Source of the DNA: Marsupella aquatica
Lineage: Eukaryota > Marchantiophyta
Length of the DNA stretch: 64,000 bases
Assembly: GCA_973895155.1 (NCBI GenBank)
Contig: OZ316898.1
Location: forward strand, 13,516,001 to 13,580,000
Direction: 5' to 3'
This document shows positions 25,793 to 45,049 of this stretch, piece by piece (positions within the stretch are counted from its first letter, which is position 1; each line of letters starts with the position of its first letter). The position numbers were made by a program, and so were the translations under genes. Under the pieces are notes generated by a model, which was not told the DNA's origin, did no database searches, and worked only from the letters and a program-made list of their open reading frames with translations.

Positions 25793-28145
25793 TTATTGTC
25801 CTATCAAGCTGTATTGAGAATCAACGCTGGTCTCAACATCCCACAAGAAGGTTCCGAATGCGACTGCCTCGAGTACCAATCTCCTCAACCCGGAGAAGCT
25901 GACCCTGATGGTGTCATCAGAAACCACTTTGAAGGTGCCATCGGGCTCGACCCGAATTTCAGGCTTACCAAAGAGAGCCTCAGCGTGTTTCTCAATCACA
26001 TTAAGACTCTCCTTGGCCCTCATAGTAGCACAAGTTTGCAGTGTCTCGGGTTCGAAAGACATGACGTACGATCTTAACTTGCTGGACTTCATGCCTGGAC
26101 CAAATCCTTGAGACCCACTGGTGTTCATCTTCTCCCTCCCGGCTTCTGCAGCCTGAAGGTTGGCGATGGCTGCAGCGGCCTCGGCCGCAAGGTTGTCACC
26201 GGATTGGATCGGTTTATCATCATCGGCGATTCGTAAGATTTCTGTTTCGGCGTCCAGCATTTGTCCAGACCCGAGCAACGCTTTCATATTCTTTTCAAGC
26301 TGGAAACGTTGATCCACTCTTCTCAAGAAATAGCCATACATGATTGAAGCGGCGTAAACCTGTCCTACTCGGAGCTTACTAATGTGGGCAATGGTATGTT
26401 GGTCGAGGAAGCTGGAAGTGCCTCGTCCGCCGAGAACCACTGCAAGATGCTCTCTTACCATCTCCAGAGCCTCAGCAGAGTGCACGGCCTCGAGCTCTCT
26501 TTCTTGGGCGGGAGAAATATCAACCTGTCTAGTGTCAGTGTCCGAGAGAGCAGGAATTTTTGGCACGAGAGTCACTCCAGCGTCCACAAATTTCTGGACA
26601 ATAAGAGCGTAGATGATTTCCTCCACTGCCTTCCTCCTCTCCTCTGCTTTGACTTCCTTTATCCTCCTGCAAATTTGCAAGTCATGTCAATACAGCAGTA
26701 GGATGCCAGCATTTCACATAGCCACGTAGGCAAATGAAGTGAAACCAGAATGATGGGGATTATAAGAGCTTAGAATTCCACACAATCGCGACACATGAAC
26801 TGAAGCGAGACCCAAAGACTCCATAACCATAAAGGAACACGGAATAAAGAATGCCCTAAACAGTTTCAACAGCCCTGTAATGAAAAGTAAACACTTGAGA
26901 ATCCTGTGGTACAATCTAGAGGTACAATTCTGAAGTTAGTTTTGACATCGGCATGAGAAACGAGAAAATGCACCGGGGAAAACGTGGGACAACTATAAGA
27001 CAATAAGGTTGATGGACCGCAGCAGTAGAGAGCGAATTTCTGATCTGGAACGGTAGAAAGAGGAGGACAAGAGCCTAACGGAGGTAAATACAAGATAAGT
27101 TCACGAAAAGAAAAGAAAAGCCAGAGGAACACAAACAAGAACGGTTCAAGAACACTTCAAGCCGTCATTCCGGGGCAAGTAGTAAACGCACATGTGGGAT
27201 CAACAAATCTTACTTGTAAAGAGTGAGATCGGTGCCTGATCCACTGTCCTGCTCTGACTGATTAGCGGCGTCTCTATCAGCAGCCAATCGTTCCAGCTGT
27301 TGGTCAGCAGCGGCGGGGAACAAGTGAGGGTGGCTCCGAAGCACGGAGACGAGAAACTGTCCTGTCGGGGATTCTGGCACCAGAGGTGCGATCGATTTAT
27401 CCTCATCGTTTCCACTGGCCTCGGCTCTCACGTTGGCGTTGGACGCTCTCAAACTTTGCCTCCGTGAGGAAACATACGCCCACAGGGGGCTAGACGACCT
27501 CGACCCGATGAAAGACTTAGAAGAATTCCCGTTGGATAGCTGCATGAAGAGGAGGCACAAACTCTCAGAAAACGTGCAGCGAAGACTCATTCAGTGTAAA
27601 CTTTCCCGATCCCTGCCGGTATGACAGATTGCTCTACCACTTAGTTTGTCTCTGACACAACTGGATCAAAGGCTACATCGAGCACGCATATGGCTCGCCA
27701 TTGTGACTAAAGCGCTTAGAACCTTAGGTCCCAAGAGTGCAATCGGTGCCCTCGTGACATACTTGATTCATCTCTAAACTTTTGCATGCAATCATGACAA
27801 AGACTACGCCCTTGAAACTATTCTCTTCCAAACACTATTATGATCACACGGTTAACTCGACATCAAGAGACGTCCACAAGAGATCGGACAGCGGCGCTCA
27901 AATTCTCCAGCGAAAGGAGGTGTCAAACCAAACAAGCTGCAGCAAGTGCGCTGCATGTTGACAATTAGTTCTCCATGTGGACGGCCGTATCTACTCACCC
28001 TCGCAGCTCGAGACTTCGACGACCTCGGAGACGCCATACAAAGAGTCGAAACGCTTCCATTCTCGACGAGCGAAGATCCATTACTCAGCGAAAAGCAGCC
28101 GAATTTCGCCGCCGCCCCAACACCTAATTCCATGGTCGCTGCCAT
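25793..28145 (-). CDS. DUF760 plastid protein (UV-B-induced protein At3g17800-like)
   Basis: Three exons on the minus strand (28145-27999, 27539-27214, 26666-25793) give 448 residues; the Arabidopsis protein is of similar size. Donors are GTGAGT and GTAAGA, acceptors TTCATGCAG and ATTTGCAG, and all phases agree. Exon 1 is Ala/Ser-rich and basic with few acids, as in a chloroplast transit peptide. The mature part starts with the family block 'LVPESPTGQFL' and 'HPHLFPAAADQQLE'. It continues with 'RIKEVKAEERRKAVEEIIYALIV' across the second splice site, 'SKLRVGQVYAASIMYGYFL' and 'VDQRFQLEK'. It ends with 'YVMSFEPETLQ', 'IEKHAEALFG' and 'RRLVLEAVAFGTFLWDVE'. Molecular function is not established; family members are plastid-located and UV-B-responsive in Arabidopsis. 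I found no break in the frame. Confidence 0.92.
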
Positions 28146-29006
28146 CCTCTCTCAATCACCAGATCAGAGCACTCGTCCTTCCCCTCCTCAAGCGTTGCAA
28201 ATCAAAACCAGATAATCAAAACCCGCCGACTGAGGATGCCCTAACCACCACACGACCTGCTCCCGTTCGATGAACAAAAATTTTCCTTCCAATCACCCAA
28301 AATACCTGCACACCTGCCTACTCGTCCAAGAGAAAGGTCCGCCTATCAACCTATTCTCCCGTCAGTCCTTTACAGTATCGTTTCCTCGTCTCAGACAACG
28401 AATGCTACACGTCGACCCCTGAAAAAAAAAAAAAAACTCATACGACTGTAGACAGCGAATGCCACACGTCTACAACCACTCCTGCTCGGGATGCGATAAC
28501 CTCGAGCCAATTCGGCCGCAACTTTAAACCCTTCCGGATTCCAGGTCCAAGCTCTCTCGTGATGCCACACAGTTTCTCGGCAATCTCCCCTTCTCGAAAT
28601 GGATCGAATCCGATTGCGGTTGCGACGAGAAAGTGGCGCGAGAGTTTCCTCCATTTGTAACGCGGCTCCCTTTTCCCCAACTGCGTGCTTTGTGGGCGTT
28701 GGACTGCTGGCCTCGGTGTGCTGATCCCTGCCACCGGATTGGAAGCCGCAGGATCGCCCCTTTGGCTAGGGGGTGATGGGCCTGTTTATTATTATACGCG
28801 GTTTTCTATGGGCGTCTCAAAGCTTCGAAGCTCCGGGAAAATGGCTTTTGGCATTAAGCAAACGGCCATTGTTAGGGAATTATCCGATTATGGCTTTTGC
28901 GCACGAATAAAATGGCCATAAATTTTTCCGTTCCCAACCTTATAAAGTAAATTAAAGTTCATCAGATTTTGAGGTTTGAGAACCCCTTCTGGTCGCAGGC
29001 AGGGCA

Positions 29007-29022
29007 CCCCCCCCCCCCCCCC
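29007..29022. repeat. C16 homopolymer
   Basis: Sixteen consecutive C residues. The exact length may be a sequencing or assembly estimate. Confidence 0.85.
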
Positions 29023-29996
29023 AACTCACTATAATGTCAACCCTGTTCCCAAAACTATATTTGGCAACTATATTTGGCATTCCAGTCTCTTCTCTCTTAG
29101 GTGCATGCTCAAGAAGTGCATCACACCACAAGGTCCATTAGCCACAATAGACGTGTCAAAATTCTCCTGTAAGCAAAATCTTATGGTTGTGGATGTTTGG
29201 ATGTAAAATGGTTAAGGGATATATATTTTGGTCTCCCCATAATGATTTTGTCTTTGACTGTAAAAAAAATTTTATATTTTGATTTGTAATTGAGTTGCAG
29301 GATTGTTTTGACACTCCCTAATAGAACGTTCTCCTTAGATCTAAAAAATTATAATGATAATGAATGAATAAATACATGAGATTCTTATAAAACATATTCG
29401 TAGCATCTCTTCCATAACACGTGGGATCACTCACCCATACTGCCTAATTTAAAAACTCCTCAAAACTTACCCTGCTTACACAAAAAAAAACCAATTCGAG
29501 GGCCACCTCCTCCCCTACGCACGGCACCATTGCCAGCACTCACCAATTTAAAATCCTCCTAATAGGTGGCCCTATTAGTTATGATGTAGAAAATAATGTT
29601 GCATTTCCCACCGGCCCTGGCCGACTCTGCTGCCCCACTCTCCTGCCCATACGTCCGTTACTGCCACGGTGCCGCTCCCTCCGCCACTAGTCCTCCAGCG
29701 GCCCCTGATTGCGGGCGGATCTTTACTGTTCACCACTGTACTACCGTAGCTGTTCGACTGTGCTTGGAGGCAAAGTCATTTCAGCCCACAGTCCAAGACA
29801 ATGCCACGCGCAGCCATCCCCTTGCCATTCCACTCTGCAAGCTACTGCGCTTTTTGTTTTTGGCTACTTTAAGCCAAATTCTTAGAAATTGAAGTCCCAC
29901 TAGGGCCACTCGAACAAGCCTCAATTTTGGAGCTCTCCTGGGACTGAAATGTTACTGGCTTGGTCAAGGACCAGTAATTTTGGTTCCCGCACAACA

Positions 29997-30126
29997 TGAG
30001 CATCAGAAACTTGTACCAAAAATTGCTTCTCGCAAGAATTCATTGTTGGCGCCCTGTAAGTGACCATCAGAAACTTGCACCAAAAATTGCTTCTCGCGAG
30101 AATTCATTGTTGGCGCCCTCTAAGTG
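29997..30126. repeat. 64-bp direct tandem duplication
   Basis: Two adjacent copies start at 29997 and 30061 and differ at only a few bases, for example 'cttgtacc' versus 'cttgcacc' and 'cgcaag' versus 'cgcgag'. Both copies include 'gttggcgccct'. Confidence 0.85.
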
Positions 30127-31222
30127 TCGTCCGCGAGAGGTTGTTGGCACCCAGTTCACCTGTGGGAGAATGTTGAAACCCATCAAAACAGAAACCCCTG
30201 GATTAAGTTTGCCTGAAAGTTGGGTTTTAATTGGTCAGGGCACTGAATGATGCTCTATTGGACCCTAAACCCTGAACTTTTCAGGCACATCTCACGTGAC
30301 ACCTGGTGTTTGCCATTTTTCAGTCAACCATGACTAGAAATTTCAGTTAGCCTCCCTGGCCAAGACTCTGTGGGAAATTCATCATGAATACTTCAGTCAG
30401 GTTTTCTTTTGGTTTGAGATGGGTCACAACAACCTTGCCTGTGGGTCAACTGAACATCATCAAATTTGACCTTTATTCCAAAGGGCATCAATGATTTTTG
30501 AAGGGTGCTGAGCATTTGCACTGCTCATTGTTAGTGCAAACACTGGTGCACTAACCGCCCACTAACACCCAAGTTAGTGGAAGTAGTGCTTTTAGGGAAC
30601 CGCAGACTTTTGACCAGCAACTGGTTCTACAACCCTCTAATGAGTCAGGTGAAATCTCCATGGAACAGCTGGTTGGAGGGGCCCTAATTGATCTCCACAT
30701 TTACAAGAAACTCTCAGATGCACTTTCATTTGCCGCTAGGATGGACTGCAGTAAACCCTCTTGCCCACTCCTATAAAACATATTACACAGATGTGTGAAA
30801 TGTGGCAAGAAAATGATAAAGTCAGCTTTGGAGATTTGGAGATTCCTAATTCTCAGTGAAATTTAACTATGTAAAGCTCATTGGAAAGATTTGTCCATGC
30901 TGGTCTAACAAACCCCCCAAAAGCTATTATATGGGGTATAGAAGGGAAGGGAAGGGAAGGGAAGTGAAGTGAATGTCAAAGTTAGGTTTTAAAACACTTT
31001 CGAAAGCTCAAGTGTGTACAGGGAGTGCTGGAGTCATCTTTAGAAAATAGTAACTCTGTTAATTATTCATGATTACTGGACATATAACACTGAAGTCTAC
31101 TCCTAAAGGCCTAGGTCTAGAGTGAAGCTTATAGACCGTAACTCCCAATGCAGACAACATTGATAATGAAGTTCAATAAGGTCAAAATTCTAAATGAGTA
31201 TGGACCAAAGTGACATTAACTC

Positions 31223-31500
31223 TGTCACACCATTCTAGGTAGTGTTAGAGTGTATCGTACTATCTAGATCCATATGTTTGATATATGTGCTATATGAGTC
31301 GATAAAGTTCCGTTAGGTTTGTATGAGAGAATAGTTCTCTCTTGTGTGGTGGCTATGGTGACAAAGAGCTCTCTCTATGTAGCATGGATTCCTTGAGTGC
31401 AAGGTGCATTGGCTCGACATATGTGTGTGATCGGATCGGACGAGATTGAGTGCATTTTGGCGTCGATCGTGGTTCGATTCTATTGAGATTATTGTGGGTT
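31223..31500 (+). repeat. LTR-like fragment related to the start of element A (47720)
   Basis: Both copies begin with TGTCACACCATTCTAGG and stay alignable for roughly 250-270 bp, through 'tatgtttg.tat.tgtgctatatgag' and 'ggctatggtgac' to 'catatgtgtgtgatcggatcgg'. The copy here lacks about 50-60 bp present at 47830-47890. Most visible differences are transitions, with this copy carrying A or T where the other has G or C. No internal retrotransposon sequence follows, so it is a solo or truncated LTR, or a shared repeat. Confidence 0.6.
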
Positions 31501-34500
31501 TTGGACATGTGTGGACATGAGTTACACTTGTATTTCATTCTCTTGTGTTTGTGATGTGGCAGTGTGACTATTTCTGGATGTCTTTGACAAGCAATGTATG
31601 TTGTGTAGCGATGTGTATGCGCATGACAACTCCAAAATATACAAAACTGAAATGAGAATGGACAAAAAACAAGGACAAAGACTAATCAAAATAGCATATA
31701 AATTTTATTGTGCAAGATTTTTCTTCATATCTATTTATGTTCAAGCGTGCGTTCAAGGAATGGGTCTTGGGGCTAGTTAGTTAGTAATGTTCTTGACAAA
31801 GTAAGAAAGTGGGCAAAAAATGACTATTTTGTCCTCCTACAGATTTCTGTGATGCCTTATTGCAGGCCTTGTTGCAAGGTTCAACATTTCAGCCTTACCA
31901 TGTCACACAAGGCAAGAGCATAGGAAAACCTACCAAGGTTTGACCGCTTTCTGTACAGAGTGCTGATTGCTGACTCACAAATGATTCACATAACAGGATT
32001 GCAAAGCCCCATATATCATGTTGAGCCCTAGACTAGAGTGACCATCTATTTCCTTGAGTCACAATTTCAAGGGGGCAACAGTCCAGGTGATTTCTAGTAT
32101 GATGGACAGTCAATGCAATATTTGACAAGATGCTCAGATTGACTGCCAAACCCAGTTTGAAGCGCTGTTTTTTACTCGACTTTTTCTTGGTATGAGTATT
32201 GACAATTTTGTTGTCAAAAAGACCATGGTCTGTTGGAGTCCTGAATTCAAACATGGAAGTCCATCTTGGCATTAACTTTTGTGAATTGTATAATTCATTG
32301 AATGCCAATTGGATCCATTCTACAACAAATAAGTATTGGATTCCCTTTTGTTAATAATATAGTATAATGATGGCTGGCTGTTTCCACTTTGGAAGATATT
32401 TGGTATCCAAAATTGAAGAATCCAGAAAGAGTAGTAACTCACTGAAAGCTCACACACTTGGTCATAGCAAGAAGAAAGAGGGGCTGAACTCATCAAGTTG
32501 TTGATGCCAAGGGGTGCGCATTGTTGGCTGTTTGCCAATTCAGTGTAGCCTGCATGTGTTCTTTGCATGAGCATACAGTAGCTACTGTATGTATGTAAGT
32601 ATCTTCCAAAGTAAAAACAACCAATTTGGAACTCTAAGCTCAAATGGGATCCTCCTCCAAAACGTTTCCCCTTGGATAAGATTCCTAGCTTGCATGAGAT
32701 CTATGACAAAATGTAGTTAACTACATTGTTCTCACAATTAGTGTTACCCATACTCCCCTCCACACTAATTCTGGGGTGCAATAAATTTTTGGCCACACTT
32801 ATGCATTAGTGTTACCTTAGAAAAGACTTGACAAGCATTTAAATTTTCTCCTCCTCATCTGAAGAAGGTGGGTGCCCCATGTACATGGACAATTCAGTTG
32901 CACTAACTGGTAATTGCAATTTGTGAGCAAGATTAATATGAATGAACTTTTGCATTTATCAGGCAATCACGCTTTTTTTCTGTCTTATTTGGAAACTTTG
33001 TCTTAATTGCTGAATATCATTGCACTACTTAGGTGATGAGGGAAGCTGGAACTTTATGAAGAGGTCTAATCAGACATGAGTGATGCAACTTTCGTGTCCA
33101 AACAATCAAAGAGCAGCACCAAATTCAATATTTCTGCAAAAATGTCTACACCCAAAATTGGACAAATTAATTAATTTTTTACACCACCACTAGAACACCA
33201 CTTAACTCTATGAATAGGTCAAACGCTAGATTTCACTTATCAAAGCTCCATTTACGTAGGTCTACAGTACCTGTATCTCACCCAAGCTTATGACTCTATC
33301 CCTGCCACTAATGCAGTCCAAGCATTGGCCCTTGGCACTAATGGACAGAAATATTTGTCCATAGCTTGTTTAGAGGCAGAGAACACGAGTGCAGCTCATT
33401 TTAGCGTGCAATGTGGACAACAACATTTCATGACTGTAAGAGCTATCGAGACTCCAGAGGAACTGAAAAGATCCTAATTGGGATGAAAGCTGACAACGGC
33501 AGGGTTCATGGGACAGCTCATCAATGTGGATTAATTAGTCATGAACACTTAGGTTTCTCCCCAGTCAGAATGATGTCCTCAAAGTTGCACGTAAGCTGTT
33601 CCTCGGAGTGGTTCCAGACTCCTATCCTCAAAGCACATCTTGGGTGGTAGAGAGTGCATTCAACTAATCCTTTAGAAGATGAGCAAAATTTAAATATGAA
33701 AGAGTTGAAAGGCTTATTGCATGTAGGCAGCCCTTTCTTCTGCAACCCTCAATTGAACTGATTGTATCAATGAATTACTGAGAATTTCATACCTGAACCC
33801 CCTCCTGCGGCAGGCCTGATGGCATTTGTTGTGGACAATAATGGGCTAAAGGCCGGAAACATTCCCATAGTCTCAACGTCTGAAATGTGGATACAAGAAG
33901 TGTCTCTGTAAAATTCTTGTTGAAAATTAAGAAGAAGGGAGACTAGAAGGGCTTGCTCACTTGATATGTAGCAGGGCCAGAAGATAATGTGGGCCATTGC
34001 AATCCGCTATTTCTTTGCCCTATAGGGAATGCAAAGGACCTAAATTCATGGGGCTGCCTACATGCAAGACAGCCCTTAGTGGATGCGAGGTGGATGCTTA
34101 GAGCTTGTGGGCCAGATGAACACTCTCAGAGGATGACTCCAAGCTACAGTTGGACAAAACCCCTAGGGCACCAGTGACCACTGGTCCTCCTTGCTGCTCC
34201 ACCGGTCCTCAGTTCTGCTGCCCCTTGTGTATGCTGCTATTCGAATGGAATTCATTTGGTTTATTTCAAAGGAAAAGAATCCTAGAGCTATTCTTCAACA
34301 GACATTCATGAGTACTGAATATGTGGGCAGCTCCTTGTGCCCTGCTGGTAATCACACATCAAAATGTGGCTGCATTCATTGATTGAAAGAAAAAAACTAG
34401 GATTATCACGGTATGTAAGGGTGCCATATATAGTATATGTCATATTTTGATGTGCAGTTACCGAGACCCCTCCTTGTGATGAGATTCTGACACAACAAGA

Positions 34501-35734
34501 GGCACTGTAATGATTAATCTAAAATAGGGGACAATCTAATTAAACACAGAATCTAAATTACACAAGCAAGGATTACTACTACAGGAAGGAAAAATCCTCA
34601 AACATGGCTCTGGTCACAAATCATTCAAATATTAAACCTCTACGTAAACTACCTTACATAGAGATGCCTCATGCATCTTAATGTAAAAAAAACGCACCAG
34701 AAATAAAGATTGGGAACTTAAAAAATTTCATTAGATCAAAGTTACATGAAAGTTTCTGCAGACCAAAATAGGTCCCTCACAAGTTTCAATTGCTTTTCTA
34801 CAAAATTTGACCTTGGTTACTTACTAACCAAAGTCAAATTGTGAGTTAGATGTACTGCTCAGAACTATGGTGACCAAGGGGGCATTGGGTTTGAACACAT
34901 GTGCAAAGAGGTTGCACACTTCCAAAACTTTTTAGAAAGTTTTGGTTCAAAGTTTGCATGAAACTAAGTCTCAAATAAAACATCAGTACACAATAAGTAC
35001 GAAGAGGTTTACTGGAGCTAATATTTCTGACCCTTTTGGTGCACCATAGTGGAGACAAAAAGGTTCAGAATGATCGCTGCAGTTGACCAGCACACAAATG
35101 TGTTTCTCCAAACAAAGCCATTTCCTTATTGAATAGAAGGGGACACAACTCACAAAGAATGCCAATCTACCTTTTGCTCAGCAAGCAACTAAGCTGACAA
35201 GGTAGAAAAACATCAGCTACTACAGTCACTTGGAAAAGCACTGCAGTAGGTGGAGGTGAGCTATGAACTGCGAAATGCAATTGCGTACCTACCTCGCTTT
35301 ATCAATGCTGCTGCCTGAATCAAGGCACCATGTCAAAAAACCTTCGCTATGGCTCACTCTCGAGCAACAGAAGGCATTGTATTGTTGTATATATTGTATT
35401 GTCCTTTGCTGATCTGTAGCTCTTCAGACACAGATCAGCAAACTCTAGCTGGATAGGAACCGAACCCCGATCCACATTTTGGTGCAGAGGTACCTTTGGT
35501 TGAGAGAGATCTTCAGTCGAGGAATGATTTGAGTTCAGGGTGGTCGGATGGTTGATGGATCTTCAAAATATAAACCAAGAGAGAGCAAGGCTGACACAAA
35601 GGCCGGCTCTTCGGAGTAAAATATACACACATTCACAACCCAGACTGATTGGATTTCTTCGTAATAACGCGAGTGAGGCTGCACAGGAATCATGTCCACA
35701 GATCGGCAGGTAGGTAGGATGAGGCTACCGTTTG
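31501..35734. other. Intergenic, AT-rich, no gene recognised
   Basis: Short ORFs on both strands lack domains or splice context. The region from about 35200 to 35734 is probably the 3' UTR and downstream region of the NEK gene, which is on the minus strand. No strong internal repeat is visible by eye. Confidence 0.4.
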
Positions 35735-42482
<6,748 letters not shown>

Positions 42483-43881
42483 GTAGCTTCACGAGCGGCA
42501 TCTCCTAGTCAGTTTTGCCAACCCACGTCGACCCTGCGTACGAGATACAAATGAAAGCATCGAAGACTGGTGGACATGAATGAGGGTTGGTGCTTCAGAA
42601 GAACGCGTATTTCTGGAGATAAAACTCAGAAACGGCAAGAGAGCAATGCGTTCTTAGATGACGCAGCTGACCAACTCCAATGTAGGGTGGGGGATCTTGA
42701 GGCGGACATTGATGAAATCAAACCAGCAAAACTAACATGAGCGCACGGTAAAATTGAACCTTCCAAGAGGTTAATTAACAGAGATGCAGCGTCCTTGAGG
42801 AGAGCGAGTGCCTGTCTACAGACGCAGCAGAAGGTAAACGGAAGACGATGATGGCAGGTGAAGTTCTGTTGCGGAGGAACTGAGAGATTTGGAGAGTAAT
42901 AACAAAGGAATTCGGGTGGAGGGATGAGGCAAACTTAGCGACTTTTTGAGGAAAATCAGCTCACTGCAGCTACGATGCGATTCCAGAGAGGGAGGGAAAA
43001 CAAATTTAAGGTCGGTTCTGTAGCTGCCTCGGAGCTACGAAATTCGTCACTACAGAGGTCGCTACAACAAGCCTCTTTACGAGTACACCACAACAACCAC
43101 AATCTCATCCAATCCTAAACCCATCGCATGACACCTTCCTTCCCACTTGCTCCTACCAGATCATCTCAAGTCATGCTCAATCCTCTCACATTGCCGTAAA
43201 ATCACTTCCTGGTGCTCTCTCGGAATTCTCAAACCAAGAATGCTCTTTCGGATCGATGCAGTTGGTACTCCTGCTAGAAACCCAGTAGAATACCTCGATG
43301 GGATTGCCTCCCACCGAATCACACCAAACCAAACCACGAGGAAGTAGAGTGTTAATGCCCACCCACAAATGCTCCGCTCCTCCGTAGCGGCCTGTCTGCG
43401 CGAAAGGAATTTGCTTGACGTCCTTGCAACGAACGAATTCTCCTTCTCCAGGCTCTCGTTATCCTCAATTCCACCTGCTACTCTCCTCCCGGTCGTCTCC
43501 TGTCCTCCCTCTCATCCCATCTCATCTAATCCAATTCCTATTGTGACAGGGTCGATAGATAGATTCAGACACTTCACAGAACTCTTCAAAGACATTCTCC
43601 GCGACAAGTCTTTCGGCGTGCTGCACATTAGGAGGATTTCTCGTTCGATTTTCCCCAATTTCGCGAACAAGCATACAAAAAGAATTGAATCACAGCACTG
43701 TGTAGCACGAAAACAGTTCGCCCATTCCGGAATTCCCGTAGAGGAGAGACACGACCACTTTGAAACGCAGAGAGAAGAACTTGTTGACACTCATACAGCA
43801 TATGGTTCGGCGCGGCCCGATGCACAGCATACGGTTCGGCGCAGCTCTGGTGTCACATGACTGACGGACTGTGCAGGACGA
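42483..43881 (-). promoter_or_regulatory. Upstream region of the NEK gene
   Basis: No protein is supported. The stretch near 42483-43100 is the probable leader and promoter of the minus-strand NEK gene. The plus-strand ORF at 43369-43860 has no recognisable domain. Its 3' end overlaps an imperfect repeat ('gcatatggttcggcgc' and 'gcatacggttcggcgc' at about 43798 and 43827). Confidence 0.3.
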
Positions 43882-43980
43882 GGAATACAGTTACACGGTC
43901 ATACACGCTGTAAGTGCTCGGCCAGCGTAATGAATACAGTTACACAGTCATACACGCTGTGAGTGTTCGTCCAGCGTAAT
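43882..43980. repeat. 50-bp tandem duplication
   Basis: Two copies starting at 43882 and 43932 ('gaatacagttacac.gtcatacacgctgt..gtg') differ at a handful of positions and end at 'ccagcgtaat'. Confidence 0.85.
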
Positions 43981-44039
43981 TCGTAAGGTTTTTGCCAGGG
44001 TGGCGAATGTCACCTATATATATCACATTTTCAAAGAAC

Positions 44040-44150
44040 AAACACGGTAAACCTGCACAGGGTCCCAAAGCCCTTGCAAAGCCGAAGGAACCCAATAAAA
44101 CCGGCACAGGGTCCCAAAGCCCTCGCAAAGCCGAAGGAACCCAATAAAGG
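44040..44150. repeat. Two copies of a repeat of about 53 bp
   Basis: Each copy contains 'gcacagggtcccaaagccc', then 'gcaaagccgaaggaaccc', then 'aataaa'. The second is followed by 'ggggggagaagg' and 'gaccaaagaggcccaa', which resembles 'gagaccaaagagggtcaa' at about 8327. This links it to the repeats at 6.9-8.6 kb. Confidence 0.7.
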
Positions 44151-44742
44151 GGGGAGAAGGGGGAACGACCAAAGAGGCCCAATACCTTGTGCAAAGTAAT
44201 TGTAAGGTGTTTTTGGTTCTGCCAGGTTGGCTAATGTCACCTTGTGTGAAGGAATAGATTATTGATAGACCTTAGATCAGTGTACCCAAAATCTCAAGTG
44301 TCCCATCAAATAATACTTTTCATTTTGGGGGGTCTATCAAGCAAATATCTCAGTTAGATCTAACTTTTGACGATTAGGTCTTGCTAGATGTAAGATGACA
44401 ATCAGATTCTGGCTACTGGGTCTGTTACTATGTGGGAAATTGGTTGATGAAAGATAAAAAAAATGTTGCAAATTTTTACATTTCAGTGGGTGGAACCCAC
44501 AGAATTTTCCACACTAAAAAATTGTGTCTCCATAGCATGAGTCCAGTGTAATTCTTAAGGAATATTCTCTGTTTAAAATTTGCAAAATTTGTTGCTGTAT
44601 TGTTTTGTACGGTCATCTAATTCCTGGAAATTTGGAGAGTTGGCAGAGTTTAGCTAATAGGCCATGTGACTTGGTGAGGGACTGGCTAATGAAATATGTC
44701 CAGGGTAAATGTTCATGTTTGTTTTAGTTCAGAGGGTCACCC

Positions 44743-45049
44743 TATTCATTAAAAGTGTATTTTATTTTGTTCACTTTTAGGCCTCGAAATGTACACTTTT
44801 TGGTCTCTAAATGTACACTTTTTAACCCCAAAAGGTATATTATAGTACAATACTCTACACCTAAATGGTCAATTGTAAACTTGATAGAGGAAAAATGACC
44901 TTTACTAGAAGGAGTCTCATCCTAGTTCATTTACAAAAGATGAACATGGTGGTATGTTTGATGACCATCACCTTTATTTCTTGCCCAAATGTACACTTTC
45001 TATTGCCCAAATGTTCATAAATTGAATAATAATTCACTTTTAATGAATA
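44743..45049. mobile_element. MITE-like element with 15-bp terminal inverted repeats
   Basis: The ends at 44743-44757 and 45035-45049 are perfect inverted repeats built on 'attcattaaaagtg'. If the outer TA on each side is a target duplication, the structure fits a Tc1/mariner-type MITE of about 300 bp. Inside, the phrase 'aaatgtacacttt' recurs three times, at about 44787, 44808 and 44988. There is no coding capacity. A chance inverted repeat in AT-rich DNA is possible. Confidence 0.4.

Larger units (their letters stand above)
28146..31222. other. Intergenic region upstream of the DUF760 gene
   Basis: The first few hundred bases should be the DUF760 promoter and leader. Features seen: an A15-type run at about 28421, a C16 run at 29007-29022, a 64-bp direct duplication at 29997-30126 and a 'gaagg' pentanucleotide run at about 30940-30965. 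Otherwise AT-rich, with no gene recognised. Confidence 0.4.

Noticed and set aside
43369-43860. 163-codon plus-strand ORF upstream of the NEK gene
   Set aside because: No recognisable domain, overlaps local repeats at its end, and lies in the probable NEK promoter region.
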